From: Candidatus Nomurabacteria bacterium
Lineage (GTDB): Bacteria; Patescibacteriota; Saccharimonadia; Saccharimonadales; Saccharimonadaceae
NCBI GenBank assembly: GCA_031287975.1
Contig: JAITSF010000047.1
Coordinates: forward strand, 1 to 12,851
Reading direction: 5' to 3'
Length of the DNA: 12,851 nt
The position numbers and the translations under genes are program-made. Every line of letters starts with the position of its first letter. Position 1 is the stretch's first letter. Below, piece by piece: positions 1 through 5,860 of the stretch. The notes below the pieces were generated by a model. The model made no database searches, was not told the origin of the DNA, and saw only the letters and a list, made by a program, of their open reading frames with translations.

Positions 1-822
1 GGCGGTGTTGTCGCGACAGGTAATCACGTCGGGCCAGTTGTCGCCGGCGAAATCATTGAGGGTTTTGGCTTTGGTAATGATGGTTGGTTGACCGTGAAAC
101 AGTAGGCGTGTCCTAGGAAATCCCAGATAGGCGCGGATTTTACGTTCACAATCTGTGGCGGTCATTGTTAGCGGGTAGAGTTCGCCGTCGGATTTTTTTA
201 GTAGTTGGCAATAGCTGGCTTGGGTGTTATCCTGAGCGACCGATTTTAACCCACCACTAATAATTTTGTCGATGTTGGCCAGCAATAATTTACTCCCTGT
301 GTTAGCAGCTTTTTCGTAGAGCGTGAACTTAGTTTCGGTGGGCGAGAGGGCGATTTTTTCTTGAATATACACTGGTCCGGCATCCATTTTAGCCGATAGC
401 GCCATCAGTGATACGCCAGTTTCGCGTTCACCGTCTGCAATAGCTGTTTCGAGCGGTGTTGGACCGCGATATTTCGGTAGCAACGAAGGGTGGATATTGA
501 CAATGCCGTTCGGGAAAATGGCGATAATGTTTAGTGGTACGATTTTACCGTAGCTTGCTAATACACCGATATCTGCGCCCAGTTTCAGTAAAGCCTCCTG
601 TAAGTTAGTTTGGTCGGCGTAAATTATCTTGATGTTTTGGTTGTTGGTTGACTCGATGATTTTTAGCTCGCGGGTTTTGCGGGAAATAATCTCTGACTGA
701 CGCGGCAAAACCAGCGCTACCACGCTGTTTTTACTGGAAATCAGACCATCAAAAATCGGCGTAGTAGGCTCGTTTAAGCCTTGAGCTAGTTGTTCGTTTC
801 CAAAGAAAACTATTTTCGACAT
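1..822 (-). CDS. fmt: Methionyl-tRNA formyltransferase, C-terminus cut by window edge
   Basis: Transfers the formyl group from 10-formyl-THF to Met-tRNA(fMet) in the cytoplasm, preparing the initiator tRNA. I translated 274 codons from ATG at 822 down to base 1 with no stop, so the protein continues outside the window; the family is usually about 310 aa. The N-terminus reads MSKIVFFGNE. The formyltransferase active-site segment is clear: N109 and H111 in VNIHPSLLPKYRG, and D147 in AKMDAGPVY, matching the Asn-His-Asp triad of the family. GADIGVLASYGKIVP (about residues 82-96) is the conserved stretch before it. The start is supported by AAGGAA eight bases upstream. It follows def by 14 bp on the same strand, the classical def-fmt pairing, so co-transcription is likely. 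Identification is secure. Confidence 0.96.
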   Translation of the reverse strand, partial: MSKIVFFGNEQLAQGLNEPTTPIFDGLISSKNSVVALVLPRQSEIISRKTRELKIIESTNNQNIKIIYADQTNLQEALLKLGADIGVLASYGKIVPLNIIAIFPNGIVNIHPSLLPKYRGPTPLETAIADGERETGVSLMALSAKMDAGPVYIQEKIALSPTETKFTLYEKAANTGSKLLLANIDKIISGGLKSVAQDNTQASYCQLLKKSDGELYPLTMTATDCERKIRAYLGFPRTRLLFHGQPTIITKAKTLNDFAGDNWPDVITCRDNTA

Positions 823-836
823 TTGGTTTTCCTTAG

Positions 837-1427
837 TTAATCATTTTTTAATATGCCCATTTTGATGATATCGTCATAGTTAATAGGCTTTAGGTCGCCA
901 TTGTCGCTAAGGATTGAGAAAGCGGTTTTTTGGTGTGTGATGTGATCGACAAAACATTTGCCGTTGCAGTGGTCGATTTCGTGTTGCAAGATTCGTGACA
1001 AAAACGGGTTTGAGGATTTAATTCGGACTTCGTTGCCATTGATGTCGATAGCTTTGACTCGGACTTTTTCGTGGCGTGGCACTAAGCCGTAAATGTCTTT
1101 TACGCTTAAACAACCCTCCTGATCAGTAATAATTTTACCCTCTTTTTTAATAATTTCAGGATTGATAAGGACAATGAAGTTCTGGTTGTCTTTGTTGTCG
1201 AAATCTTCGCGGATAATAATCACTCGCTCTAGACGGTTTATCTGGACAGCGGCCAGCGCCACTGCCATTTCGTAGGGTCGAGAAGCTTCCCAGTCCAGCG
1301 CAGTGGCCAACATATCGTCAACCAATTGCAATGTCTCGTCAGTGATAACATGAACGCGGTAGGATCTTTTACGCAGGTTCTGGTTGGGTAGAGTAATAAT
1401 ATTTTTGCGAGTGTGATTTGATTTCAT
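837..1427 (-). CDS. def: Peptide deformylase
   Basis: Removes the N-formyl group from nascent proteins; a cytoplasmic metallohydrolase. The protein has 196 aa, a normal to slightly long size. Motif 2, EGCLS at residues 104-108 (metal ligand C106), and motif 3, HEIDH at 149-153 (ligands H149 and H153, catalytic E150), are intact. Motif 1, normally GxGLAAxQ, reads AVALAAVQ at 55-62: Q62 is kept but both glycines are alanine, which is unusual. The first 20 or so residues are basic. There is no Shine-Dalgarno sequence before ATG 1427; instead a TATAAT lies 8 bases upstream, suggesting a leaderless mRNA. fmt follows after 14 bp with its own ribosome-binding site. Confident in the family; activity is expected but motif 1 deserves a look. 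Confidence 0.96.
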   Translation of the reverse strand: MKSNHTRKNIITLPNQNLRKRSYRVHVITDETLQLVDDMLATALDWEASRPYEMAVALAAVQINRLERVIIIREDFDNKDNQNFIVLINPEIIKKEGKIITDQEGCLSVKDIYGLVPRHEKVRVKAIDINGNEVRIKSSNPFLSRILQHEIDHCNGKCFVDHITHQKTAFSILSDNGDLKPINYDDIIKMGILKND

Positions 1428-1435
1428 AATTTTAT

Positions 1436-1465
1436 ATTATAGCACATGTAACTGGATAAAGTAAA
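1436..1465 (-). promoter_or_regulatory. Promoter of def-fmt, probably leaderless
   Basis: On the minus strand a perfect TATAAT (1436-1441) is followed by eight bases and then the def ATG. TTTACT or TTACTT sits 17-18 bp upstream as a weak -35. A start site 6-8 nt after the -10 would put +1 at or next to the ATG. It is back to back with the plus-strand promoter of the radical SAM operon, about 50 bp away. Confidence 0.6.
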
Positions 1466-1470
1466 ATATC

Positions 1471-1498
1471 TGCACAACCTATTAAAGTGTGATATAAT
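1471..1498 (+). promoter_or_regulatory. Promoter of the radical SAM/peptide operon
   Basis: TGCACA (1471-1476, 4 of 6 against TTGACA), a 16-bp spacer and a perfect TATAAT (1493-1498). The expected +1, about 1504-1506, falls exactly where the outer helix of the leader RNA begins (TGTTCTATT from 1504), which supports both calls. A 15-bp string just upstream (1455-1469) recurs at 3971-3985. Confidence 0.6.
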
Positions 1499-1503
1499 AG
1501 ACA

Positions 1504-1632
1504 TGTTCTATTATAAATGCGTATGGTAGGGTAGTGTTTTGCTGCGCGATCGTCCATCAAGTTGGGCATCGCGAAAGCAAGTGGACGAAATCCATACGCT
1601 ATTGGAATAGAACACCTCGCGGTGCCCTTTTT
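1504..1632 (+). ncRNA. Structured 5' leader with pseudoknot, candidate riboswitch/attenuator
   Basis: Nested helices: P1 1504-1512 with 1606-1614 (9 bp, TGTTCTATT/AATAGAACA); P2 1519-1526 with 1592-1599 (8 bp, GCGTATGG/CCATACGC); P3 1539-1543 with 1576-1580 continuing as 1545-1550 with 1568-1573 (CGCGAT/ATCGCG). The P3 loop carries CGTCCA (1551-1556), which is the exact complement of TGGACG (1582-1587) just after P3, an H-type pseudoknot. Downstream, CACC-TCGC-GGTG (1613-1624) followed by TTTTT (1628-1632) is a short terminator-like hairpin that shares two bases with the 3' arm of P1, so the two could compete. The element is the very 5' end of the maturase mRNA. I could not match it to SAM, preQ1, ZTP, fluoride, cobalamin, c-di-GMP, T-box or HDV-type consensus sequences from memory. 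The structure is seen; the regulatory role is inferred. Confidence 0.6.
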
Positions 1633-1702
1633 AGTAGAAGGCGCAAAATCAGTGGGTCTTAGCGAAAACCCCAGTACATTAACAGAAAGGAAGGTGTAAA
1701 AA

Positions 1703-3010
1703 ATGTTATATCGTAAGTTAAGTGCGCCACTTCATGTTCAGATTGAAATCACATCGTTATGCAATAACCAATGTCAGCATTGTTATAATCAAATATTTCG
1801 TAAGGACGTGCAGCAAAATACGATACGGAGCTGGGGGATTGGGCGAATTATGTCAGAATTGGTAAAGGATAAGGTATCTTCTGTCGTCATAACTGGAGGA
1901 GAGCCGTTACTGTTCCCAAATCTTGTTTTAAATATTGCCGAGCAATGTGTGAGCAACGACATTAAGTATTCAATCAATTCAAACTTAACAGTTTGTGAGC
2001 CAAACGTTTTTGAGGAGCTATTGGATTTTGGGAAAGTGCGAGTTTTGACTTCTATAGCTTCGTTTTCGCCAGATGTCCATGACGAAATGATGGGGCGTGA
2101 AAACGCATTTAACGAAACAATCTTCAATGTGAGGACGTTGGCTAAGCTCGGAGTCGATATTGTTGCGAACATGGTATTAACAAACGTAAACGTGAACCAA
2201 GTCTACGAAACAGGAAGGTTCATCAGTTCATTGGGGTTGAAAACCTTTGCTGTGACGAAAGCATCATGTCCTGTTGGTATTGGATTACCTGACAACTTGG
2301 ACATCTCTAAAGACGACTTTCTGAGGTCTGTAAAGGGCATGAAGATGGTTAGGGACGATTTTGGTATAAAAGTTGGTACATTGAGCTGCTATCCTCATTG
2401 CGCATTGGGAGATTTGGAAGAATACAGTTTTGTGGCAAATCGTCTGTGTGGTGCTGGTAAAACAGACTGCGTGATATCTTCGCAGGGAGACGTGAGAGCT
2501 TGTGTGCAATCCGACAAAGTTTACGGAAATATTTTCCGAGAATCTTTATCAGATATCTATGCAAAGATGGACGAGTGGCGTGATGGCACGTTGTTGCCAA
2601 CCATATGCAAGGTTTGTGAATATTTTGCAGCGTGTGGTGGCGGATGTCGTTATAACGCACAAGCATTTAACGGCGTCTCTGGAATGGATGTTTTTGCAAC
2701 CAAACCGGAAGACGTAGTCGTGCCACTTAAACAGAGGAGTGTTCGTATCTACGACAGACAGCAAAACATTTTTACACCAAGCGGTATCAAATCTCGCCCT
2801 GAAGATTTTGGGAGAATATTTTCAAATTTCGACGGGAAAATTATTATGGTTGATGGCAATGGAGGCAGGTTGGTTGATAATATTATAGGCCGAACTGTCA
2901 AAATTGCATCAATATACGAGGACAACAAGGAATGTAGTGAGGAAGATATTAATTTTCTTCTCGACAGGCTCTTGTTGTCTGAGTTCTCAATATTGGTCGA
3001 GAGCAGCTGA
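1703..3010 (+). CDS. Radical SAM/SPASM peptide maturase
   Basis: Probably installs a radical-derived crosslink or other modification on the small peptide encoded 13 bp downstream. The 435-aa protein starts with AAGGAAGGTG as ribosome-binding site. Residues 20-27 carry the radical SAM 4Fe-4S motif CX3CX2C (C20, C24, C27 in CNNQCQHCYN), and GGEP at 65-68 is the SAM-binding motif. A complete SPASM domain for auxiliary clusters follows: C249-X12-G-X4-C267, then C302-X2-C305-X5-C311-X3-C315, with C411 a possible last ligand. There is no N-terminal peptide-recognition domain; instead about 105 residues follow SPASM, and 385-432 (GNGGRLVDNI... SEEDINFLLDRLLLSEFSIL) resemble the winged-helix pattern of PqqD-type RiPP recognition elements (inference, weak to moderate). 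Family assignment is very secure. The precise subfamily (ranthipeptide, sactipeptide, other) cannot be told from the sequence alone; anaerobic-type heme or heparinase maturases are less likely given the neighbouring peptide. Confidence 0.93.
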   Translation: MLYRKLSAPLHVQIEITSLCNNQCQHCYNQIFRKDVQQNTIRSWGIGRIMSELVKDKVSSVVITGGEPLLFPNLVLNIAEQCVSNDIKYSINSNLTVCEPNVFEELLDFGKVRVLTSIASFSPDVHDEMMGRENAFNETIFNVRTLAKLGVDIVANMVLTNVNVNQVYETGRFISSLGLKTFAVTKASCPVGIGLPDNLDISKDDFLRSVKGMKMVRDDFGIKVGTLSCYPHCALGDLEEYSFVANRLCGAGKTDCVISSQGDVRACVQSDKVYGNIFRESLSDIYAKMDEWRDGTLLPTICKVCEYFAACGGGCRYNAQAFNGVSGMDVFATKPEDVVVPLKQRSVRIYDRQQNIFTPSGIKSRPEDFGRIFSNFDGKIIMVDGNGGRLVDNIIGRTVKIASIYEDNKECSEEDINFLLDRLLLSEFSILVESS

Positions 3011-3023
3011 AGGGAGGTGTATT

Positions 3024-3119
3024 ATGGTCCTCGGTATGTTGGAGAGCTCCGATCAGGAGCAGGTCGTGATGACGACTGAGTGCGAGAGCGGTACTGGTTG
3101 CGACAGCTACATCGAGTAG
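3024..3119 (+). CDS. Candidate RiPP precursor peptide, 31 aa
   Basis: A short ORF 13 bp after the maturase stop, with a near-perfect Shine-Dalgarno sequence (GGGAGGTG) at normal distance from ATG 3024. The N-terminal part (MVLGMLESSDQEQVVMTTE) is acidic and leader-like; the C-terminal part CESGTGCDSYIE has two cysteines (C20, C26) spaced by five residues, with Glu, Asp, Ser, Thr and Tyr around them, the type of residues radical SAM enzymes crosslink. No double-Gly cleavage site is present. A strong hairpin 19 bp after the stop ends the unit. A longer in-frame reading from 2904 exists but overlaps the maturase and lacks a ribosome-binding site. I do not recognise the peptide family; precursor status is inferred from position, size, translation signal and composition. 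Confidence 0.75.
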   Translation: MVLGMLESSDQEQVVMTTECESGTGCDSYIE

Positions 3120-3138
3120 CGGCATAACCTTTCTCGTA

Positions 3139-3171
3139 CCCCCGTATTTGTGTTCTTTACAAATACGGGGG
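3139..3171 (+). terminator. Strong hairpin closing the maturase-peptide operon
   Basis: A perfect 13-bp inverted repeat (CCCCCGTATTTGT, 3139-3151, with 3159-3171) around a 7-nt loop. No U-tract follows on either strand, so it may act as an mRNA 3' end stabiliser or a U-independent terminator rather than a textbook one. Its loop and 3' arm hold the -35 box of the next promoter. Confidence 0.55.
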
Positions 3172-3184
3172 CAACTCGTATAAT
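3156..3184 (+). promoter_or_regulatory. Promoter of the metallopeptidase gene, leaderless
   Basis: TTTACA (3156-3161), a 17-bp spacer and a perfect TATAAT (3179-3184). The GTG start at 3191 lies six bases after the -10, where +1 is expected, and there is no ribosome-binding site. The -35 is embedded in the preceding operon's hairpin, so the two units share DNA but not, apparently, a transcript. Confidence 0.75.
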
Positions 3185-3190
3185 GATGGT

Positions 3191-3910
3191 GTGAAAGTGG
3201 ATTTTATTTATGATATTCATCAAGATTTATGGAATTATTTTTTCAGATATATTGAGCCGGTGAAAGACAAAACTCACGAACTGAATACGATACTACAGGG
3301 TAGGCCATCAATCCCCGTTGAAGTGAAGCTGCTAATAGAAAATATAGATAAGTTATATGATACTGAATGGTGCGATACGGCCGTTGATATTTATGATTAT
3401 TTACATGAAAAAATTGAAAAATCGCCGGCGTTAGCCAGGTCAGTAAAAGATATCAGAATTGAATGGGAAAAATACGAAAAGCGATATTTTTCGCAATTAG
3501 CAGAATATTTTCAAGTTTCAAAAATTAGAAATATGAGGGGATATCTTACAAGCATTAATGGCTTTCCATATAATGCAAAAGCAGGGACATTTTTTGTTCC
3601 GATATTTAATGATATAGGCAAGAGAATAAACGTAATTATGCACGAAACTATGCACATTGTGTTCAGAGATAATTATGAAGAGAAAATGCGAAAAGCAGGG
3701 CTTGGAGACGATGGGGTTTTTCTAGTGACTGAAGCGTTTGCAGATTTACTAAATACTAGATTTAAAGAAATAAACCCAATAAAAGAAGCGCCAAAATCGA
3801 AGGCTAAAGGCGGAACGAAGTCAATAATCGATAAGATAGATGAACTAAATGAGAGCGATATAAAATTTCTCGATAAACTTGAGGAGTTGATAAAAATCGT
3901 GAAAAAGTAA
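3191..3910 (+). CDS. Soluble HEXXH zinc metallopeptidase
   Basis: 239 aa starting at GTG. HETMH at 151-155, preceded by hydrophobic INVIM, is the zinc-binding and catalytic motif (H151, E152, H155); E181 in LVTEAFADLLNTRF is a good third ligand, the gluzincin arrangement with about 25 residues between. No signal peptide or membrane segment is visible, so it should be cytoplasmic. The first 110 residues and the last 45 are charged and helical; the tail (SIIDKIDELNESD... LEELIKIVKK) may form a coiled coil. I do not recognise a named family. Its position right behind a radical SAM maturase and peptide suggests leader removal from that peptide, but it has its own promoter, so the link is only inferred. 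Metallopeptidase-like toxin or regulatory (ImmA-type) proteases are alternatives. Confidence 0.8.
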   Translation: MKVDFIYDIHQDLWNYFFRYIEPVKDKTHELNTILQGRPSIPVEVKLLIENIDKLYDTEWCDTAVDIYDYLHEKIEKSPALARSVKDIRIEWEKYEKRYFSQLAEYFQVSKIRNMRGYLTSINGFPYNAKAGTFFVPIFNDIGKRINVIMHETMHIVFRDNYEEKMRKAGLGDDGVFLVTEAFADLLNTRFKEINPIKEAPKSKAKGGTKSIIDKIDELNESDIKFLDKLEELIKIVKK

Positions 3911-3923
3911 CGGTTTGGGTAGG

Positions 3924-3972
3924 TTTTGTGTGGGCGTAGAGGAGGGTTCGATTTTGGGTGGCTAATAACAGA
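3924..3972 (+). repeat. 49-bp direct repeat, copy A
   Basis: Matches 11850-11898 at 48 of 49 positions (only A/G at 3940 differs), in the same orientation, about 7.9 kb apart. It starts TTTTGTGTGGGCGTAG and ends GGCTAATAACAGA. It lies in the 151-bp gap between the metallopeptidase and the sortase gene and is not coding. Immediately after it, 3971-3985 repeats a 15-bp string from the promoter region at 1455-1469, followed by TTGACG (3986-3991), a possible -35 with no convincing -10 or gene behind it. Confidence 0.9.
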
Positions 3973-4018
3973 TAAAGTAAAATATTTGACGTTTGGAATT
4001 TAGAGGTAATAACGAAAC

Positions 4019-4057
4019 GTTGTGAAAAATACAACATATTGTTGTAAAAATAACAAC
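4019..4057. repeat. Paired 17-bp dyads GTTGT-N7-ACAAC
   Basis: Two perfect half-site pairs, 4019-4035 (spacer gaaaaat) and 4041-4057 (spacer aaaaata), 22 bp apart start to start, about two helical turns. The same dyad with exactly seven A/T-rich bases between half-sites occurs at 4228-4244, 12578-12594 and 12770-12786. Could be a protein operator or a hairpin in RNA. Confidence 0.75.
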
Positions 4058-4060
4058 AAT
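4038..4060 (-). terminator. Probable terminator of the SipW-sortase operon
   Basis: Directly after the TAA of the sortase gene on the minus strand: an 8-bp hairpin ATTGTTGT/ACAACAAT with a 7-nt loop, followed by ATGTTGTATTTTT. The stem is A/T-rich and weak, so this is moderate. It coincides with one of the dyads. Confidence 0.45.
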
Positions 4061-4061
4061 A

Positions 4062-5141
4062 TTACTGTTCAGAGACAGCTTTAACAATGTAGCGGTTTTT
4101 CATGTCAGGAGTGCAAGAGATTAGGGTTAGTTCTTTTCTATCGCTATCGCTGTCAAGGACTGATAAATCATCAGGTGGGTGAACAGAGTAGCTTTCGACT
4201 TTGTATTCAACGTTTTCACCGCTAAATGTTGTAATTATTACAACATCACCGATTTGTAGGTGGTCGATATTAGTGAAGAATAAATTGCCACCATTAGATG
4301 ATTTGTGGCCGAGCAGGACGACATTGCCGGTCTCACCCAGCGACGGGCCGGTATATTTCGAGATGGAAATATTGAGCGAGGAATCGTTTTCGTAATTGAT
4401 GATTGGGTATTTTAGGTCAATAGCCGGTATTTCGATCGCGCCGATAACTTCGCGGTTGTTGACGGTAGTGCTGATGCCGGCGGAGATTGACGATTGGAAT
4501 TGATCAGCAGTCTCTGTCAGTTTGTCGTTAAGGAAGCTGATACGGCTGCTGTCCCACAACGAATAGGCTACAAGGGCGGTTATGCTGACGCCAAGTAGAA
4601 TGACTGAGGCGACCAGGCGTTTTAAGCGGGTGTCGGCTGGCCAGCGGCGGAAGAAGTGAATTGCCAGCACCAGCATAATAATCGCTAAAATGGGTAAAAT
4701 AATTGTTCGGATATAACCGTAAGGACGGGTTAACTCTTGAATATAATATGCTGTCCAGTTGGTATGAAAGACTTCGCGGCCGATGTAGCTGTCGCGGGTA
4801 ACTTTTTGGCCGTCGGCGATTGGGTTGTTGTCGCCTTTGGTGATAAAACTGTCGCCGAGGACGTGGATGACGCGGTGGAAGGCTAGTTGTTTACCTATCG
4901 AGTCGGCGCGAAAAGCGATAACATCGCCGACTGCGACATCGTCGAATTTGCCTTGTTCGATAACCACTACAGAGTGCGTCATGTATTCAGACTCCATTGA
5001 GCCGGTGGCAATGATGAACGGTTTGTATCCAAAGACGTAGATGTTTTCGGAGCTTTTGCCGAGAACGACTACGAACACAACGGCAGCTATAAATATAAAT
5101 GTCGCTAGAATCAAGAGGGCATTAGAGAGAATTTTTTTCAT
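4062..5141 (-). CDS. Fusion of SipW-type signal peptidase I and sortase
   Basis: 359 aa with two enzymes in one membrane protein. Residues 1-28 are a signal anchor. Then comes a SipW/archaeal-type signal peptidase: ATGSMES places catalytic S48, LAFHRVIHV gives H89 (His instead of the Lys of ordinary bacterial enzymes), and KGDNNP contains D104. Two membrane segments (about 144-164 and 176-194) lead to a C-terminal extracellular sortase of about 130 residues: IGAIEIPAIDLKYPI is the entry strand, H279 in LLGHKS, C343 in LISCTP and R350 in NRYIVKA are the catalytic triad. Both active sites are complete. It overlaps the upstream sortase-substrate gene by 4 bp (ATGA), indicating translational coupling, with AGAGGA upstream. 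It would process the SipW-type signal of the TasA-like protein and anchor the VPNTG protein. The fusion architecture is seen; substrate pairing is inferred from the operon. Confidence 0.93.
   Translation of the reverse strand: MKKILSNALLILATFIFIAAVVFVVVLGKSSENIYVFGYKPFIIATGSMESEYMTHSVVVIEQGKFDDVAVGDVIAFRADSIGKQLAFHRVIHVLGDSFITKGDNNPIADGQKVTRDSYIGREVFHTNWTAYYIQELTRPYGYIRTIILPILAIIMLVLAIHFFRRWPADTRLKRLVASVILLGVSITALVAYSLWDSSRISFLNDKLTETADQFQSSISAGISTTVNNREVIGAIEIPAIDLKYPIINYENDSSLNISISKYTGPSLGETGNVVLLGHKSSNGGNLFFTNIDHLQIGDVVIITTFSGENVEYKVESYSVHPPDDLSVLDSDSDRKELTLISCTPDMKNRYIVKAVSEQ
4228..4244. repeat. Dyad GTTGT-N7-ACAAC inside the sortase gene
   Basis: A perfect copy of the 17-bp dyad (spacer aattatt) within the coding sequence of the sortase domain, in the strand VVIITT. 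As it is coding it may be coincidental, but the spacing is identical to the intergenic copies. Confidence 0.6.
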
Positions 5142-5842
5142 GGAGATCTATCCTCTTTGGAGGTTGGTTTTGTTTTGTCGGCGCGGCGGCGGAGTAGGAA
5201 CAGGATTAGCAAAAGTACAGTTGATAGAGAAAAAAAGGCGATCAGACCATAGAGGAAATAATATAAAGCGCGACTTTCGCCAGTGTTGGGCACTAGCGGC
5301 AGGTGTGGTACGGGCGCGCCGCTGATATTTTCTGGTGCGGTTATACTGCCGGGCGAGGCGTTTTGGCAACTGTTGGTGTCGCCATGGAAAGTTACGTAAA
5401 CCAGGAACGATTTACCTTGATGTTCGTTGCCGAAATTTTTGTCCATGCTGACATTGAGGACGAATAAATCGTCGGTTTCGGGGCCGACACAGATAAAGTT
5501 GCGGCCGCTGGTGTTGTTCGGACCGATATTGACTAGTTGAGAGCCGTTATAACTGAGGGCTAGTTGCAGCTCGTTGAGGGTCAAGTTGCTAGTAACGTCC
5601 TCTTCGACATCGTGGACACCGACCGTAACCGATTGGGACGATTGGTTATTGACGCGAATGTTGTACGAGGTGTTAAACCCGGGACCGATGTTTAGCTCGT
5701 CGAAAACCAAGCTTTGGTTGTGGGTAAGGCTAGCGTCAGTGATAGTTATGGTGTAATCGGTGGCGTCAGCGGGTTGGGCGAACAAAGACAAAACTACGGC
5801 AAGTGTTGTCCCTAAAACGCTGTGCCGTAGTTTCTTAATCAT
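5138..5842 (-). CDS. Secreted sortase substrate with VPNTG motif
   Basis: 234 aa. Residues 1-27 form a classical signal peptide (MIKKLRHSVLG, hydrophobic core, then QPADA with cleavage likely after A27). The exported part is rich in Thr, Asn and beta-type sequence, with two Cys (ICVGP and NSCQN) that could pair. The C-terminus is a cell-wall sorting signal: LVPNTG at 183-188, a hydrophobic stretch of about 25 residues, then RRRADK. VPNTG is a variant of LPXTG. It lies 18 bp after the TasA-like gene and overlaps the start of the SipW-sortase fusion by 4 bp, so that enzyme is its probable anchor. No obvious Shine-Dalgarno precedes ATG 5842, so translation may rely on coupling. Function beyond surface attachment is unknown; a fibre accessory or anchor protein would fit. 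Confidence 0.85.
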   Translation of the reverse strand: MIKKLRHSVLGTTLAVVLSLFAQPADATDYTITITDASLTHNQSLVFDELNIGPGFNTSYNIRVNNQSSQSVTVGVHDVEEDVTSNLTLNELQLALSYNGSQLVNIGPNNTSGRNFICVGPETDDLFVLNVSMDKNFGNEHQGKSFLVYVTFHGDTNSCQNASPGSITAPENISGAPVPHLPLVPNTGESRALYYFLYGLIAFFSLSTVLLLILFLLRRRADKTKPTSKEDRSP

Positions 5843-5860
5843 AGCTAGAGTGATGATGAT

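Noticed and set aside
1504..1702. T-box or hammerhead/HDV-type ribozyme as identity of the leader
   Set aside because: No T-box (GGTGG-type) bulge or specifier stem, no CTGANGA core, and HDV core bases are absent although GGACGAAATCC looked similar at first.
2904..3119. 71-codon ORF overlapping the maturase end and including the peptide
   Set aside because: Same frame as the 31-aa peptide, but its upstream part lies inside the maturase gene with no ribosome-binding site; the strong Shine-Dalgarno sequence points to ATG 3024.
3924..3972. Repeat as a tRNA 3' fragment (att site)
   Set aside because: GGGTTCGATT looks like a T-loop, but no matching T-stem or acceptor follows and it does not match either tRNA of the window.
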